A DNA stretch of 64,000 nucleotides from Desulfovibrio sp. JC010 (GTDB lineage Bacteria > Desulfobacterota > Desulfovibrionia > Desulfovibrionales > Desulfovibrionaceae): contig NZ_VOIQ01000007.1 in assembly GCF_010470675.1 (NCBI RefSeq), forward strand, positions 165,117 to 229,116. Direction: 5' to 3'. A model generated the notes under the pieces. That model was given only the letters and a program-made list of their open reading frames with translations, made no database searches and was not told the DNA's origin. Both the position numbers and the translations under genes were made by a program. Below, piece after piece: positions 8,471 to 16,646 of the stretch. Each line of letters begins with the position of its first letter. The first letter of the stretch is position 1.

Positions 8471-9604
8471 CTAGTTGTCGTTGACAAAATTACCGTTCTT
8501 GATGGTGACGATGTTGTATTTTTCTTTGACGTCACCGAATTTATTAAAAATAATATTATTTCCCAGTACATTGAATTCTTTTTTATTAAGTATAGTATGT
8601 TTTATCTGGGCGGGATTATATGATTTTGTATGCTCAAGGCCGTAAACAGCGATTTTAAATATCTCAGCATACAGAGTGAATATGAATGAAGGGTCTTTGT
8701 AGTATCTATCAAGATATTGCTTTTTCAGGGCAGCTATTTCGGGGTCAAGATTTTCGTAGTCGTACATGCCTATGAGACGCATTCCTTCCACTGCCTTTCC
8801 GCCATGGGTGATGATGTCATTGGACTGGGTCCAGCTGACCCCGAAAAAGAGAGCTTGGTCCATCCCGGTTTTGTGCAGGGCCTGTGCTATCATGGCCGCG
8901 TCAAAACCGTTGGTGATAAAAAGAATTGAATCAGGTTTCCCGGCAATAATTTTTTCAGCTATGGCAGTAAAGTCCGGTTTCCGGTTGCTGTAATAATTTA
9001 TTTCAACCGGAACTTCCTTTCCTGCTTCCTGCATCAGTTTTTTATATCTTCCGGCTATGGCTTTTACATATTTGGGGTTTTCCATGTCACCGACAATTGC
9101 GGTTCTGCCCAGGCCCAGGGCAAGCCCCCTTTCTGCAAGTGCGTTTGCCTGTCCTGTGCTGGAGGTGGCGGTGCGCAGCAGGTTATCGTCTTTGTCTGCA
9201 AGGAAGTCAGTACTCATGGTCGGACTCATGATCAGTACGTCGCGCCCTTCAATGGTTTCTGTTGTCGCTTCCGCCATGGAGCTGGTGATGGGACCTAAGA
9301 TTACGCGGACGTCATTTTTGATGAGATCGTTAATGGCGGCTTTGCACGCTTCAGGCGAGCTTTTGTCATCCCGGATAACCAGTTCTATTTTTCTGCCGTT
9401 TATTCCGCCGGCTTTGTTCTGTTCTTCAGTCATGAGTTGCAGGGTATTTCGGGCGGTAACCCCCAGTTCAGAAAATTGTCCGGTTATGCTGCCCACAAAA
9501 CCTATTTTAACGCTGGCAGTGTCAGTACATGAAGAGAGGGTCAGCAGAACGGTCAGCATTATGATACAGTACGAACATACTGATTTACGGATATATTTTT
9601 TCAC
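8471..9604 (-). CDS. Periplasmic solute-binding lipoprotein (Peripla_BP_6 type)
   Basis: A 377-residue binding protein of the branched-chain amino-acid/amide (LivJ-like) family. It has a lipoprotein signal peptide with lipobox LSSC (lipidated cysteine at 26), followed by VKIGFVGSITGQFSELG, the usual first strand and ligand loop, and the two-lobed fold to the C-terminus. I start it at the GTG at 9604, which has AGGAG six bases upstream; the frame is open further to 9655 but lacks a better site. No permease or ATPase gene is near. The next gene, six bases on, is the HK1 sensor kinase. The likely role is to deliver ligand information to HK1 rather than transport (inference). Confidence 0.88.
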   Translation of the reverse strand: MKKYIRKSVCSYCIIMLTVLLTLSSCTDTASVKIGFVGSITGQFSELGVTARNTLQLMTEEQNKAGGINGRKIELVIRDDKSSPEACKAAINDLIKNDVRVILGPITSSMAEATTETIEGRDVLIMSPTMSTDFLADKDDNLLRTATSSTGQANALAERGLALGLGRTAIVGDMENPKYVKAIAGRYKKLMQEAGKEVPVEINYYSNRKPDFTAIAEKIIAGKPDSILFITNGFDAAMIAQALHKTGMDQALFFGVSWTQSNDIITHGGKAVEGMRLIGMYDYENLDPEIAALKKQYLDRYYKDPSFIFTLYAEIFKIAVYGLEHTKSYNPAQIKHTILNKKEFNVLGNNIIFNKFGDVKEKYNIVTIKNGNFVNDN

Positions 9605-9825
9605 AATTATCTCCTGTGGCATCCAAACTGGGCCGGGTGCTCCTGTTTCGTCCAAGATGTTTTTCAGGTGGGAAAAAAATAATCAATTGTTGGTTTATTA
9701 AGTAGTAACTTACCACAGCAATTGATAAAAATCCCGTATAATATTTAGGATGTTTACCCTTTGCTGGATTAACCGCTGAATGTGGTTTAAGATTATCTTC
9801 AATTCCTTTTTTTCGAGGTAATTCC

Positions 9826-11829
9826 ATGCCGATATTTAAATCCATCTGTCCTTATGATTGTCCCACCAGTTGCGGTCTCTTAGTGGAAAGTGACGGTGTT
9901 CTGATCAGTAAAGTAAAAGGTGATCCCGATGATCCGGTCTGCGCAGGGCTGATCTGCCGCAAGATGCAGCACTATGAAAAGTCCATCCATTCCCCGGAGC
10001 GCATCCTTACTCCCATGAAACGGAGCGGGGGCAAGGGGGACGGCTGCTTTGAACCCATCGCGTGGGATGAAGCGGTGGAGGCTATCACCGCAAAGTGGAA
10101 ACAGGCTCTGGATGAGTTCGGCCCGGATTCCATTCTTCCGTTCTACTATTCCGGGGTCATGAGCCTGATTCAACGCAGTTGCGGGGATGGATTGTTTAAC
10201 AGGATGGGAGCCTGTGAACTGGTTAAGACCCTGTGTTCTTCGGCCAAGAGTGCCGGGTACAAGTCGGTTATGGGCGATACCGGTTGTCTTGACCCCCGTG
10301 AACTGGCGGACAGCGATTTTTATCTTGTCTGGGGAAGCAACATGAAAGCCACCCGGCTGCAGAGCATGCCCGATCTGGTCAAGGGTCGTAAACAGGGCAA
10401 CCGTGTGGTGCTGATTGAGTGTTTTGCCGGGGAAATGGCCGAGTATTGTGATCAGGTGGTGCTGGTCAAACCCGGCACGGACGGTGCGCTGGCTCTAGGC
10501 ATGATGCATGTGCTGGCCGAAGAAGGGCTGGAAGATTCGGAGTTCCTGCAGAGTGAAGCCGTAGGCTACGCTGAGTTCAAAGCTTCTCTTGAGCAATACA
10601 CTCCGGCATGGGCTGAGTCTGCAACCGGAGTCCCGGCACAGGTCATTATTGAGCTGGCCCGTGAATACGCTTCGGCTTCGGCTCCGGCAATTATTCTCGG
10701 CAGCGGTAATTCCCGTTACGGCAACGGGGGCATGACCGTGCGGCTGATCACCATTCTCTCCGCTTTCACCGGGGCGTGGCAGCAGTCCGGAGGCGGGCTT
10801 TGCGGCTGTAATCCCGGCGGCGGTCCTTATGTGGATACGAACCGCATCACCCGGCCGGACCTGCGCCGCAGGGCTGGACGGCAGGTGAATATAAACCAGC
10901 TGGGCATGGCTCTCAAGGGCGGCGAAGGGCAGGTGCCGATTCGTTGCCTGCATATTTTCGGCAGCAATCCGGTGGGCTCGGTCTCCAATCAGATCGGTAT
11001 CCGTGAAGGTCTGGAGAATCCGGACCTGTTCACCGTTGTCCACGAGCGTTTCATGACTGACACCGCACGTTATGCCGATATCATCCTGCCCGCGACATTT
11101 TCCGTGGAGCAGTCGGACTGCTACAGTTCTTACGGCTATTGCTCATTCGGCGCGGCCCGTAAGATTATCCCTGCGCCCGGAGAATGTAAAAGCAATTGGG
11201 ATATCTTCTGCCTGCTTGCCAAGGCTATGGGGTACGGTGAGTCTCATTTCCAGCGTTCGGAAGAAGATCTGCTGGATGAATTGCTGGCCAATCCCCTGCA
11301 GGGCTTGCAGAATATCAGTGCTCACCAGCGCGATACCCTGCAAAACGGCGGGATGATTTCCGCATCTTTTGCCGACCACACGGATTGGAAAACCCCGTCG
11401 GGCAAGATTCAGATTATGGACAACGCACAGGATGAACCGTTGCCGTTCTATCAGGAATGTCATGGCGGAACTTATCCGCTGCAGCTGATTGCCGTTCCCA
11501 GCACTGAGACCCTTAATTCCATTTTTCTTGAGCGGGACGAGCTTGTGGAAAGCCGGGGTGCCATGTTTCTGGATATCCATCCCGATGATGCGGCTGCCCG
11601 CTCCATTGCTGACGGTGATGAAATTGTTGCTTTCAATGATCTGGGTGAAGTAACTTTCACCGCCCGGGTGACTCCGCTGGTGGCGAAAGGGGCGGTTGCC
11701 GCAGCAGGCATATTTAAATCGTCCCAGTCGGCCAACAGGAATCTGGTCAATGCGTTGCATCACGAGCGTCTTTCCGACATCGGCGAGGCAACAACCTTGA
11801 ATGATAATACGGTTGAGGTCCGGCGTTGA
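9826..11829 (+). CDS. Cytoplasmic molybdopterin oxidoreductase (single subunit)
   Basis: A 667-residue enzyme of the DMSO reductase superfamily with bis-MGD molybdenum or tungsten. An N-terminal [4Fe-4S] motif CPYDCPTSC with a fourth cysteine in CAGLICRK opens the protein. The MopB domain follows, and a C-terminal MGD-binding domain starts near LQLIAVPSTETLNSIF. The metal ligand probably lies in the TLCSSAKSAG segment, but Cys versus Ser cannot be decided here. There is no twin-arginine signal, so it should stay in the cytoplasm. No electron-transfer subunit is adjacent. The ATG has GAGG upstream. It is divergent from the first binding-protein/kinase pair and directly upstream of the second, which suggests sensing of its substrate (inference). 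Substrate unknown. Confidence 0.9.
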   Translation: MPIFKSICPYDCPTSCGLLVESDGVLISKVKGDPDDPVCAGLICRKMQHYEKSIHSPERILTPMKRSGGKGDGCFEPIAWDEAVEAITAKWKQALDEFGPDSILPFYYSGVMSLIQRSCGDGLFNRMGACELVKTLCSSAKSAGYKSVMGDTGCLDPRELADSDFYLVWGSNMKATRLQSMPDLVKGRKQGNRVVLIECFAGEMAEYCDQVVLVKPGTDGALALGMMHVLAEEGLEDSEFLQSEAVGYAEFKASLEQYTPAWAESATGVPAQVIIELAREYASASAPAIILGSGNSRYGNGGMTVRLITILSAFTGAWQQSGGGLCGCNPGGGPYVDTNRITRPDLRRRAGRQVNINQLGMALKGGEGQVPIRCLHIFGSNPVGSVSNQIGIREGLENPDLFTVVHERFMTDTARYADIILPATFSVEQSDCYSSYGYCSFGAARKIIPAPGECKSNWDIFCLLAKAMGYGESHFQRSEEDLLDELLANPLQGLQNISAHQRDTLQNGGMISASFADHTDWKTPSGKIQIMDNAQDEPLPFYQECHGGTYPLQLIAVPSTETLNSIFLERDELVESRGAMFLDIHPDDAAARSIADGDEIVAFNDLGEVTFTARVTPLVAKGAVAAAGIFKSSQSANRNLVNALHHERLSDIGEATTLNDNTVEVRR

Positions 11830-11929
11830 GGGCAGAGATTCCAGCCAACAGTTTTGCATGATAATTTACCGGCTCAGGTCGTTGTGTTATTGTCGGGGTG
11901 TTGCGCTACTTTACGAACAGGAGGGAAGG

Positions 11930-12907
11930 ATGCGGAAAAGTGTTCTTACGGCGGGAGTTCTGTTTATATTTTTTGCAGTGGCGGTTTATCTTTTTATGCC
12001 TTTTGATGCTGATGAAAAAGTGCATAAAATCGGCGTTTTGCAATTTACAAAAAATAATCTTTCCACCTTTGAAGGGTTCAAGGACGGCTTAAAGGAACTG
12101 GGCTACCCGGAAGGGGATAAGGTTGTTTATTTTTTTGACGGTCCTGCTCCTTCCAAGAATGATCTTGTCGGCTATATGCAGAAACTGCTCGACCGGAAGC
12201 CGGATTTGATTTTCGCGTCACCCACACCTGCTGCAATAGTGGCTAAGAAAATGACTGCAGGTACAGGGATTCCGGTTGTTTTTGCTCCGGTCAACGACCC
12301 TGTTTCTGCCGGGATCGTAAAAGACGTACGTGCTCCTGCCGGAAATATCACCGGGGTCCGCCTGTCCGCCAGCGATGGACGCAGGCTGCTGTCGCTTAAG
12401 GATGTTGTTCCTTCTGTGAATAATGTCTTTGTGCCTTACAGTCCGGGCGATAAAAGCGCGGCTGCGAGTCTGAGAATGCTTGAGGACGCCGCTCCGAAGG
12501 TCGGGGTTATCCTCACTAAAAAGCCGTTCTATAAAGAAACAAACATTCTGGTGGATAAAAGCTATGTCCCTGACGGTGTGGATGCCATACTCCTGCCGCG
12601 TGAAGGGCTGGTCATGTCCCGGATCAGGGATTTTGTGACTTTGTGCTTAGAGCGCAAGCTGCCGCTTTCAACTCCGCGCTATAAGCAGGTAGAGCTGGGG
12701 GCCCTGACCGGATATGGATTTAATGGTTACAAAATCGGTCGTCAGAGTGCCCGTATGGCCCACATGCTTCTCTCCGGGGCACCAGTATCTTCATTGCCTG
12801 TTGAAACCTCTGAGGATTACCTGTTCATCAATTTGAAGACAGCCGGGAAAATCGGTGTGGATATCAGTGATGAAATTTTGCGGCAGGCTCAAGAGATTGT
12901 CAGGTAA
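11930..12907 (+). CDS. ABC-type substrate-binding protein (ABC_sub_bind, PF04392)
   Basis: A 325-residue exported binding protein. An N-terminal hydrophobic segment (about 5-24) is followed by HKIGVLQFTKNN, DGLKELGYPEGD, a PDLIFASPTPAA strand and FAPVNDPVSAGIV, the pattern of the ABC_sub_bind family. There is no lipobox cysteine, so it is either cleaved or stays membrane-anchored. The ATG at 11930 has GGAGGGAAGG directly upstream. The gene begins 100 bases after the molybdopterin oxidoreductase and ends 14 bases before the HK2 kinase. No transporter genes are present, so it is likely the ligand-binding partner of HK2. A domain of the same family is fused to the kinase at 39391, which supports this reading. 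Confidence 0.88.
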   Translation: MRKSVLTAGVLFIFFAVAVYLFMPFDADEKVHKIGVLQFTKNNLSTFEGFKDGLKELGYPEGDKVVYFFDGPAPSKNDLVGYMQKLLDRKPDLIFASPTPAAIVAKKMTAGTGIPVVFAPVNDPVSAGIVKDVRAPAGNITGVRLSASDGRRLLSLKDVVPSVNNVFVPYSPGDKSAAASLRMLEDAAPKVGVILTKKPFYKETNILVDKSYVPDGVDAILLPREGLVMSRIRDFVTLCLERKLPLSTPRYKQVELGALTGYGFNGYKIGRQSARMAHMLLSGAPVSSLPVETSEDYLFINLKTAGKIGVDISDEILRQAQEIVR

Positions 12908-12921
12908 AATCCGGAATTGAA

Positions 12922-15555
12922 ATGAGAACTCTTTATTCCATACTTTTTCGCTCCTATATAGTGCTTGCGCTGGTTCCGCTGGTGCTGCTGGGGATTATGC
13001 TGACCGTCTGGATTGCCAGCGGGCAGATCGCTGCATCCTATCGGCAGGAACAGAGTATGGCCAGGCATGTTGCCCATGATTTGAAGCGTCATTTTTCCGC
13101 GCTGGAAGAAAAGCTGTTCAGCTTGAACCAGTTCAGGAATTTTACGACCGTTTCTGACGTGGAAGCGCAGCATTTCGCCAAGGAATTGGTAGCACGGCAG
13201 AATTCAATATGTTCGCTTGTTCTTCTGGATGGTGATGGCCGGATAAGGTGCAGGGTTTCTTCCAGTAAAGTCTATGACAGTTCGGAGCCGCTCGGTGCTG
13301 CTGATTCAGCACTGTTTGAACAAACTGTGTCCGCTGGCAAGGTCACTTATGGCCGGGTCTATGAGGGCGGCAATTGTGGCGGGAGGATTTTGCAGGTCGG
13401 GGTGCCGTTAAAGGACAGAATGTCAGGAAAAACAGGTGTTGTGCTGTTGGCGGATTTCAGGCTCAGCACAGCATGGCGTGATGTTACCGAGCAGAATTTT
13501 CAGGACGGAGAATCACTTTTTCTGGTGGGCGCGGATGGACAGGTTCTGGCCCATCCCAATCCTTCTTTTGTGCTGGCGAAGAAGAAGGCATTGTCAATAG
13601 ACGATGGGAAGCTGCGTAAAAATATCAGCGGTGATTATGTCATCGGGGCCTACTCGGAACTGAGCCTTGGAAACCTGACCTTCCGGGTGGTGGCGGAACG
13701 GCTGGCTGAAACAGCACTGGTGCCCGCTATGCGTTCGGCCGGAGTGGCCCTGCTGGCAACGATCCTCACTGCCGGATTGGTTTTTATTGCCACTCTCCGT
13801 ACTGCAAGAAGGATTACCCGTCCGGTTAAGCTCTTAACTGAAGCAGCTTTGAATATTAAAGATCAGAGCTTTTATCCCGGAATTACCATCGGTGGATTTG
13901 AGGAAATTGCCGATTTGTCGCAGGCTTTTGATTCCATGACCCGTAATCTGCAACGTATGCTGGAAGAACTGGAACATGAAATTCAGATCAGGAAGGATTC
14001 TGAAGAGGCTCTTTCCTTAAGCGAAGAGCGTTTTCGTTCCATGTTCGAATTCAATTCCGTTGCCATGCTGCTTATTGATCCTGAGAACGGCAGAATACTT
14101 GAAGCCAACAATGCTGCAAGCCGTTTTTACGGCTGGTCAGTAGAGGAAATGACTTCATTTTATATCGGCGATATCAACGTCGCAGGGCATGCTGCTCTTA
14201 GGGAACGGATGAAAAAAGTTGTGGATGGGGAAATTTCAAGATTTGAATTTCAGCACAGGCTGGCTGACGGCAGAATCTGCGATGTGGATGTTTATACCGG
14301 GCCCATCCCCTTGGAAGGAAAGCATGTCGTTTTTTCCAGCATCATTGATATTACTAAACGCAAGGAAGCGGAGCGGGAACTGCAGGATAGCGAAGAAAGG
14401 TTCCGCGCGCTGCACAATGCTTCTTTCGGCGGGATTGCCATACATGAGCAGGGCCTAATTCTGGATTGCAATCAGGGACTTGCCGAAGTTTCCGGTTACG
14501 GTATTGCCGAGCTTGAAGGACTGGATATTACCCGGTTGATCGCTGAGAAATCGCGGGCCGTGGTGGAAAAAAACATCCGTGACGGTGTAGAAAAAGCATA
14601 CGAGGCCAATGGCATACACAAAGATGGCACTGAATATCCGGTTCATCTGGAATCAAGAAATATTCCCTATCAGGGCCGTGTTGTTCAGGTGCTTGAGTTC
14701 AGGGATTTGACAGATCAGAAAAGGGCTGAGGAATTTATAATTCAGAACGAAAAGATGATGTCACTGGGCGGTCTTGCTGCAGGCATGGCCCACGAGATCA
14801 ACAATCCGCTGGCGGCCATTGTGGGCTCCTGCCAGAATCTGCAGAACAGGCTGCTTAAGGATATTCCCAAAAACAGGGCTGTGGCAGATGAATGCGGCAT
14901 TTCGTTTGATCATATCCTTCGCTATGCCGAGGCTCGCGATTGCGACAATATGGTGCAGTCCATTTATGAATCCGGGAAGAGGGCCGCGGATATTGTCAAA
15001 GACATGCTCAGTTTCAGCCGCAGGAATGAGAAATCCCTGATCAGCAACAAGATTACCGAGCTGATGGATAACACCCTCAAGCTGGTCAGTAATGATTATG
15101 ATCTCAAAAAGAATTATGATTTCAAGAAGATCAAAATCGTCAGGGAGTATGAAGACGGTAACAGCAATGTTGTTTGTTACAGCAACCAGATTCAACAGGT
15201 CTTTTTTAATCTGCTTAAAAACGCCGCCCATGCCATGTCGGAAAAAGAATATATCGACGATGCGCCCCGGATAATTATCAGAAGTTACTCCCGCAACGCA
15301 GTGAGCTTTATTGAAGTGGAGGATAACGGTACCGGCTTGGCAGAGGGTGCAAAACAAAGGGTTTTTGAACCTTTCTTTTCCACCAAAAGTCCCGGAAAAG
15401 GAACCGGGCTTGGGTTGTCCGTATCTTATTTTATTGTGGTGAAGCAGCATTGCGGTTCCATGGAAGTTGTTTCCGAACCCGGAAAATGGACCCGTTTTGT
15501 AATTAGTCTGCCCATGGAAGGCCCGCAATCACAGGAAGGTATTGGGGAAGCTTGA
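12922..15555 (+). CDS. Membrane sensor histidine kinase HK2 (Cache-HAMP-PAS-PAS-HisKA-HATPase)
   Basis: An 877-residue inner-membrane kinase. Transmembrane segments at about 12-33 and 272-292 bracket a large periplasmic sensor (about 35-270). HAMP follows at about 295-348, two PAS domains at about 365-480 and 488-600, the phosphoacceptor H624 in GMAHEINNPL, and an ATPase domain ending with GKGTGLGLSVSYF. The kinase core aligns with HK1 almost without gaps from EKMMSLGGLAAGM to the end. Its gene is 14 bases downstream of the ABC_sub_bind protein gene, so the two are one transcript. There is no receiver domain and no adjacent response regulator. The ligand is unknown. Confidence 0.93.
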   Translation: MRTLYSILFRSYIVLALVPLVLLGIMLTVWIASGQIAASYRQEQSMARHVAHDLKRHFSALEEKLFSLNQFRNFTTVSDVEAQHFAKELVARQNSICSLVLLDGDGRIRCRVSSSKVYDSSEPLGAADSALFEQTVSAGKVTYGRVYEGGNCGGRILQVGVPLKDRMSGKTGVVLLADFRLSTAWRDVTEQNFQDGESLFLVGADGQVLAHPNPSFVLAKKKALSIDDGKLRKNISGDYVIGAYSELSLGNLTFRVVAERLAETALVPAMRSAGVALLATILTAGLVFIATLRTARRITRPVKLLTEAALNIKDQSFYPGITIGGFEEIADLSQAFDSMTRNLQRMLEELEHEIQIRKDSEEALSLSEERFRSMFEFNSVAMLLIDPENGRILEANNAASRFYGWSVEEMTSFYIGDINVAGHAALRERMKKVVDGEISRFEFQHRLADGRICDVDVYTGPIPLEGKHVVFSSIIDITKRKEAERELQDSEERFRALHNASFGGIAIHEQGLILDCNQGLAEVSGYGIAELEGLDITRLIAEKSRAVVEKNIRDGVEKAYEANGIHKDGTEYPVHLESRNIPYQGRVVQVLEFRDLTDQKRAEEFIIQNEKMMSLGGLAAGMAHEINNPLAAIVGSCQNLQNRLLKDIPKNRAVADECGISFDHILRYAEARDCDNMVQSIYESGKRAADIVKDMLSFSRRNEKSLISNKITELMDNTLKLVSNDYDLKKNYDFKKIKIVREYEDGNSNVVCYSNQIQQVFFNLLKNAAHAMSEKEYIDDAPRIIIRSYSRNAVSFIEVEDNGTGLAEGAKQRVFEPFFSTKSPGKGTGLGLSVSYFIVVKQHCGSMEVVSEPGKWTRFVISLPMEGPQSQEGIGEA

Positions 15556-15583
15556 TTTTTTGTACTAAATTCAGGGAAGAGTG

Positions 15584-15610
15584 TTGACAGCCAGCGCAGG
15601 ATTCTATAAA
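15584..15610 (+). promoter_or_regulatory. Promoter of tRNA-Ala
   Basis: A perfect TTGACA (15584-15589) and TATAAA (15605-15610) are separated by 15 bases, shorter than ideal. Both boxes are near consensus and the tRNA gene starts 22 bases after the -10, as expected for a stable RNA. Confidence 0.6.
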
Positions 15611-15632
15611 CACTCTTCTCACCCAACAGCGT

Positions 15633-15708
<76 letters not shown>

Positions 15709-15720
15709 AGATATTTCTTA

Positions 15721-15753
15721 AGGCTTACGATGAAAATCGTAAGCCTTTTTTTT
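15721..15753 (+). terminator. Intrinsic terminator of tRNA-Ala
   Basis: An 11-base perfect stem (15721-15731 with 15736-15746) closes a GAAA tetraloop and is followed by a run of eight T. Confidence 0.95.
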
Positions 15754-15791
15754 GTAACCTGTTTTCGATGTGGCCGGTAGAGTCCGGTCAA

Positions 15792-16460
15792 TCAGGGCTG
15801 AATTTCCTTTAAGAAAATTTCACCAGTCCACTTATAGCCTTCTTCTTTAAAATCTTTAAAATGCTTTGGGTCTGTGATGTTGTTTTCAATCAACCACCTG
15901 ATAAAGCGACCTTTAATGTGCTTTCCCTGATGGCCTGCAGGCATTTTTTTTCCTGCTTTTTTCAGGACAAATTCAACTTCAATTCCATGATCATAGTTCA
16001 CAGCCTTCTTGTGTGCCTGCGGCAATAAATCAATAACAAATTTATCTTTTAATTGTTCTGAATTGGAATTCAGCCATAGTTTGGCAGCCTTTAATTTATC
16101 AATTTTCAGGCGATAATCAGGAATCAAATCAGTGGGGCGGACAAGGCCGAACAGCCCTGACACAATTAATACTTTTTCATCGAAGTCTGATTTGTTTTTC
16201 AAAGTCTGATAATCAATAGCGTCATAAACAACACCAGTATACCTTTCAATTGCCGGCATTGTTTTTGAGCTTAAGACGTTCTTATTTGCAGTGATTGCTT
16301 TCTCAAGCGCATTTTTCTTAAGTCCGTACAGCTTTTTAGGGTCAGCTTCTTTGATCGCTTCAATTAAGTTGGCAGCAATACCTGATACAGACTTTAAAGG
16401 TTCATTCTTCCCCCCGTCAGCTTTGCCCTCTGATGGTGGAATCAAGATGATGGTTTTCAT
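15792..16460 (-). CDS. yaaA: YaaA family peroxide-stress protein (UPF0246)
   Basis: A 222-residue protein with the YaaA pattern: ILIPPSEGK at the start, a YTGVVYDAIDY block in place of the family's Y-x-G-L-x-Y region, VLIVSGLFGLVRPTDLIPDYRLK, and FVIDLLPQ. In E. coli YaaA limits free intracellular iron during hydrogen peroxide stress and binds DNA. For an anaerobe a role in oxygen exposure would fit, but this is inference. The protein is shorter than E. coli YaaA (about 258). The gene is Lys-rich and visibly more AT-rich than its neighbours, and it sits 84 bases from a tRNA gene, on the opposite strand. Both facts are compatible with later acquisition. It does not appear to share an operon with any neighbour. 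Confidence 0.9.
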   Translation of the reverse strand: MKTIILIPPSEGKADGGKNEPLKSVSGIAANLIEAIKEADPKKLYGLKKNALEKAITANKNVLSSKTMPAIERYTGVVYDAIDYQTLKNKSDFDEKVLIVSGLFGLVRPTDLIPDYRLKIDKLKAAKLWLNSNSEQLKDKFVIDLLPQAHKKAVNYDHGIEVEFVLKKAGKKMPAGHQGKHIKGRFIRWLIENNITDPKHFKDFKEEGYKWTGEIFLKEIQP

Positions 16461-16565
16461 AAGATATTAAACTAACCGGGCTACGCAGGGTTGTCCATTT
16501 TTTTGCTGCATGTGTCCATTATGCCTGTCATACCTTTTCATTGTACACTTATTTCCCACACATGC

Positions 16566-16593
16566 TTGACTCCACTGGTGGCAGCGGTAAATA
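16566..16593 (+). promoter_or_regulatory. Possible promoter of the chemoreceptor gene
   Basis: TTGACT (16566-16571) and TAAATA (16588-16593) are separated by 16 bases, 53 bases before the chemoreceptor ATG. I found no sigma-28-type element here. Confidence 0.4.
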
Positions 16594-16646
16594 TGGGGTA
16601 TTAATTTCGAGAAGCTGTCGGTATTTATATATTTCAAGGAGAACCC

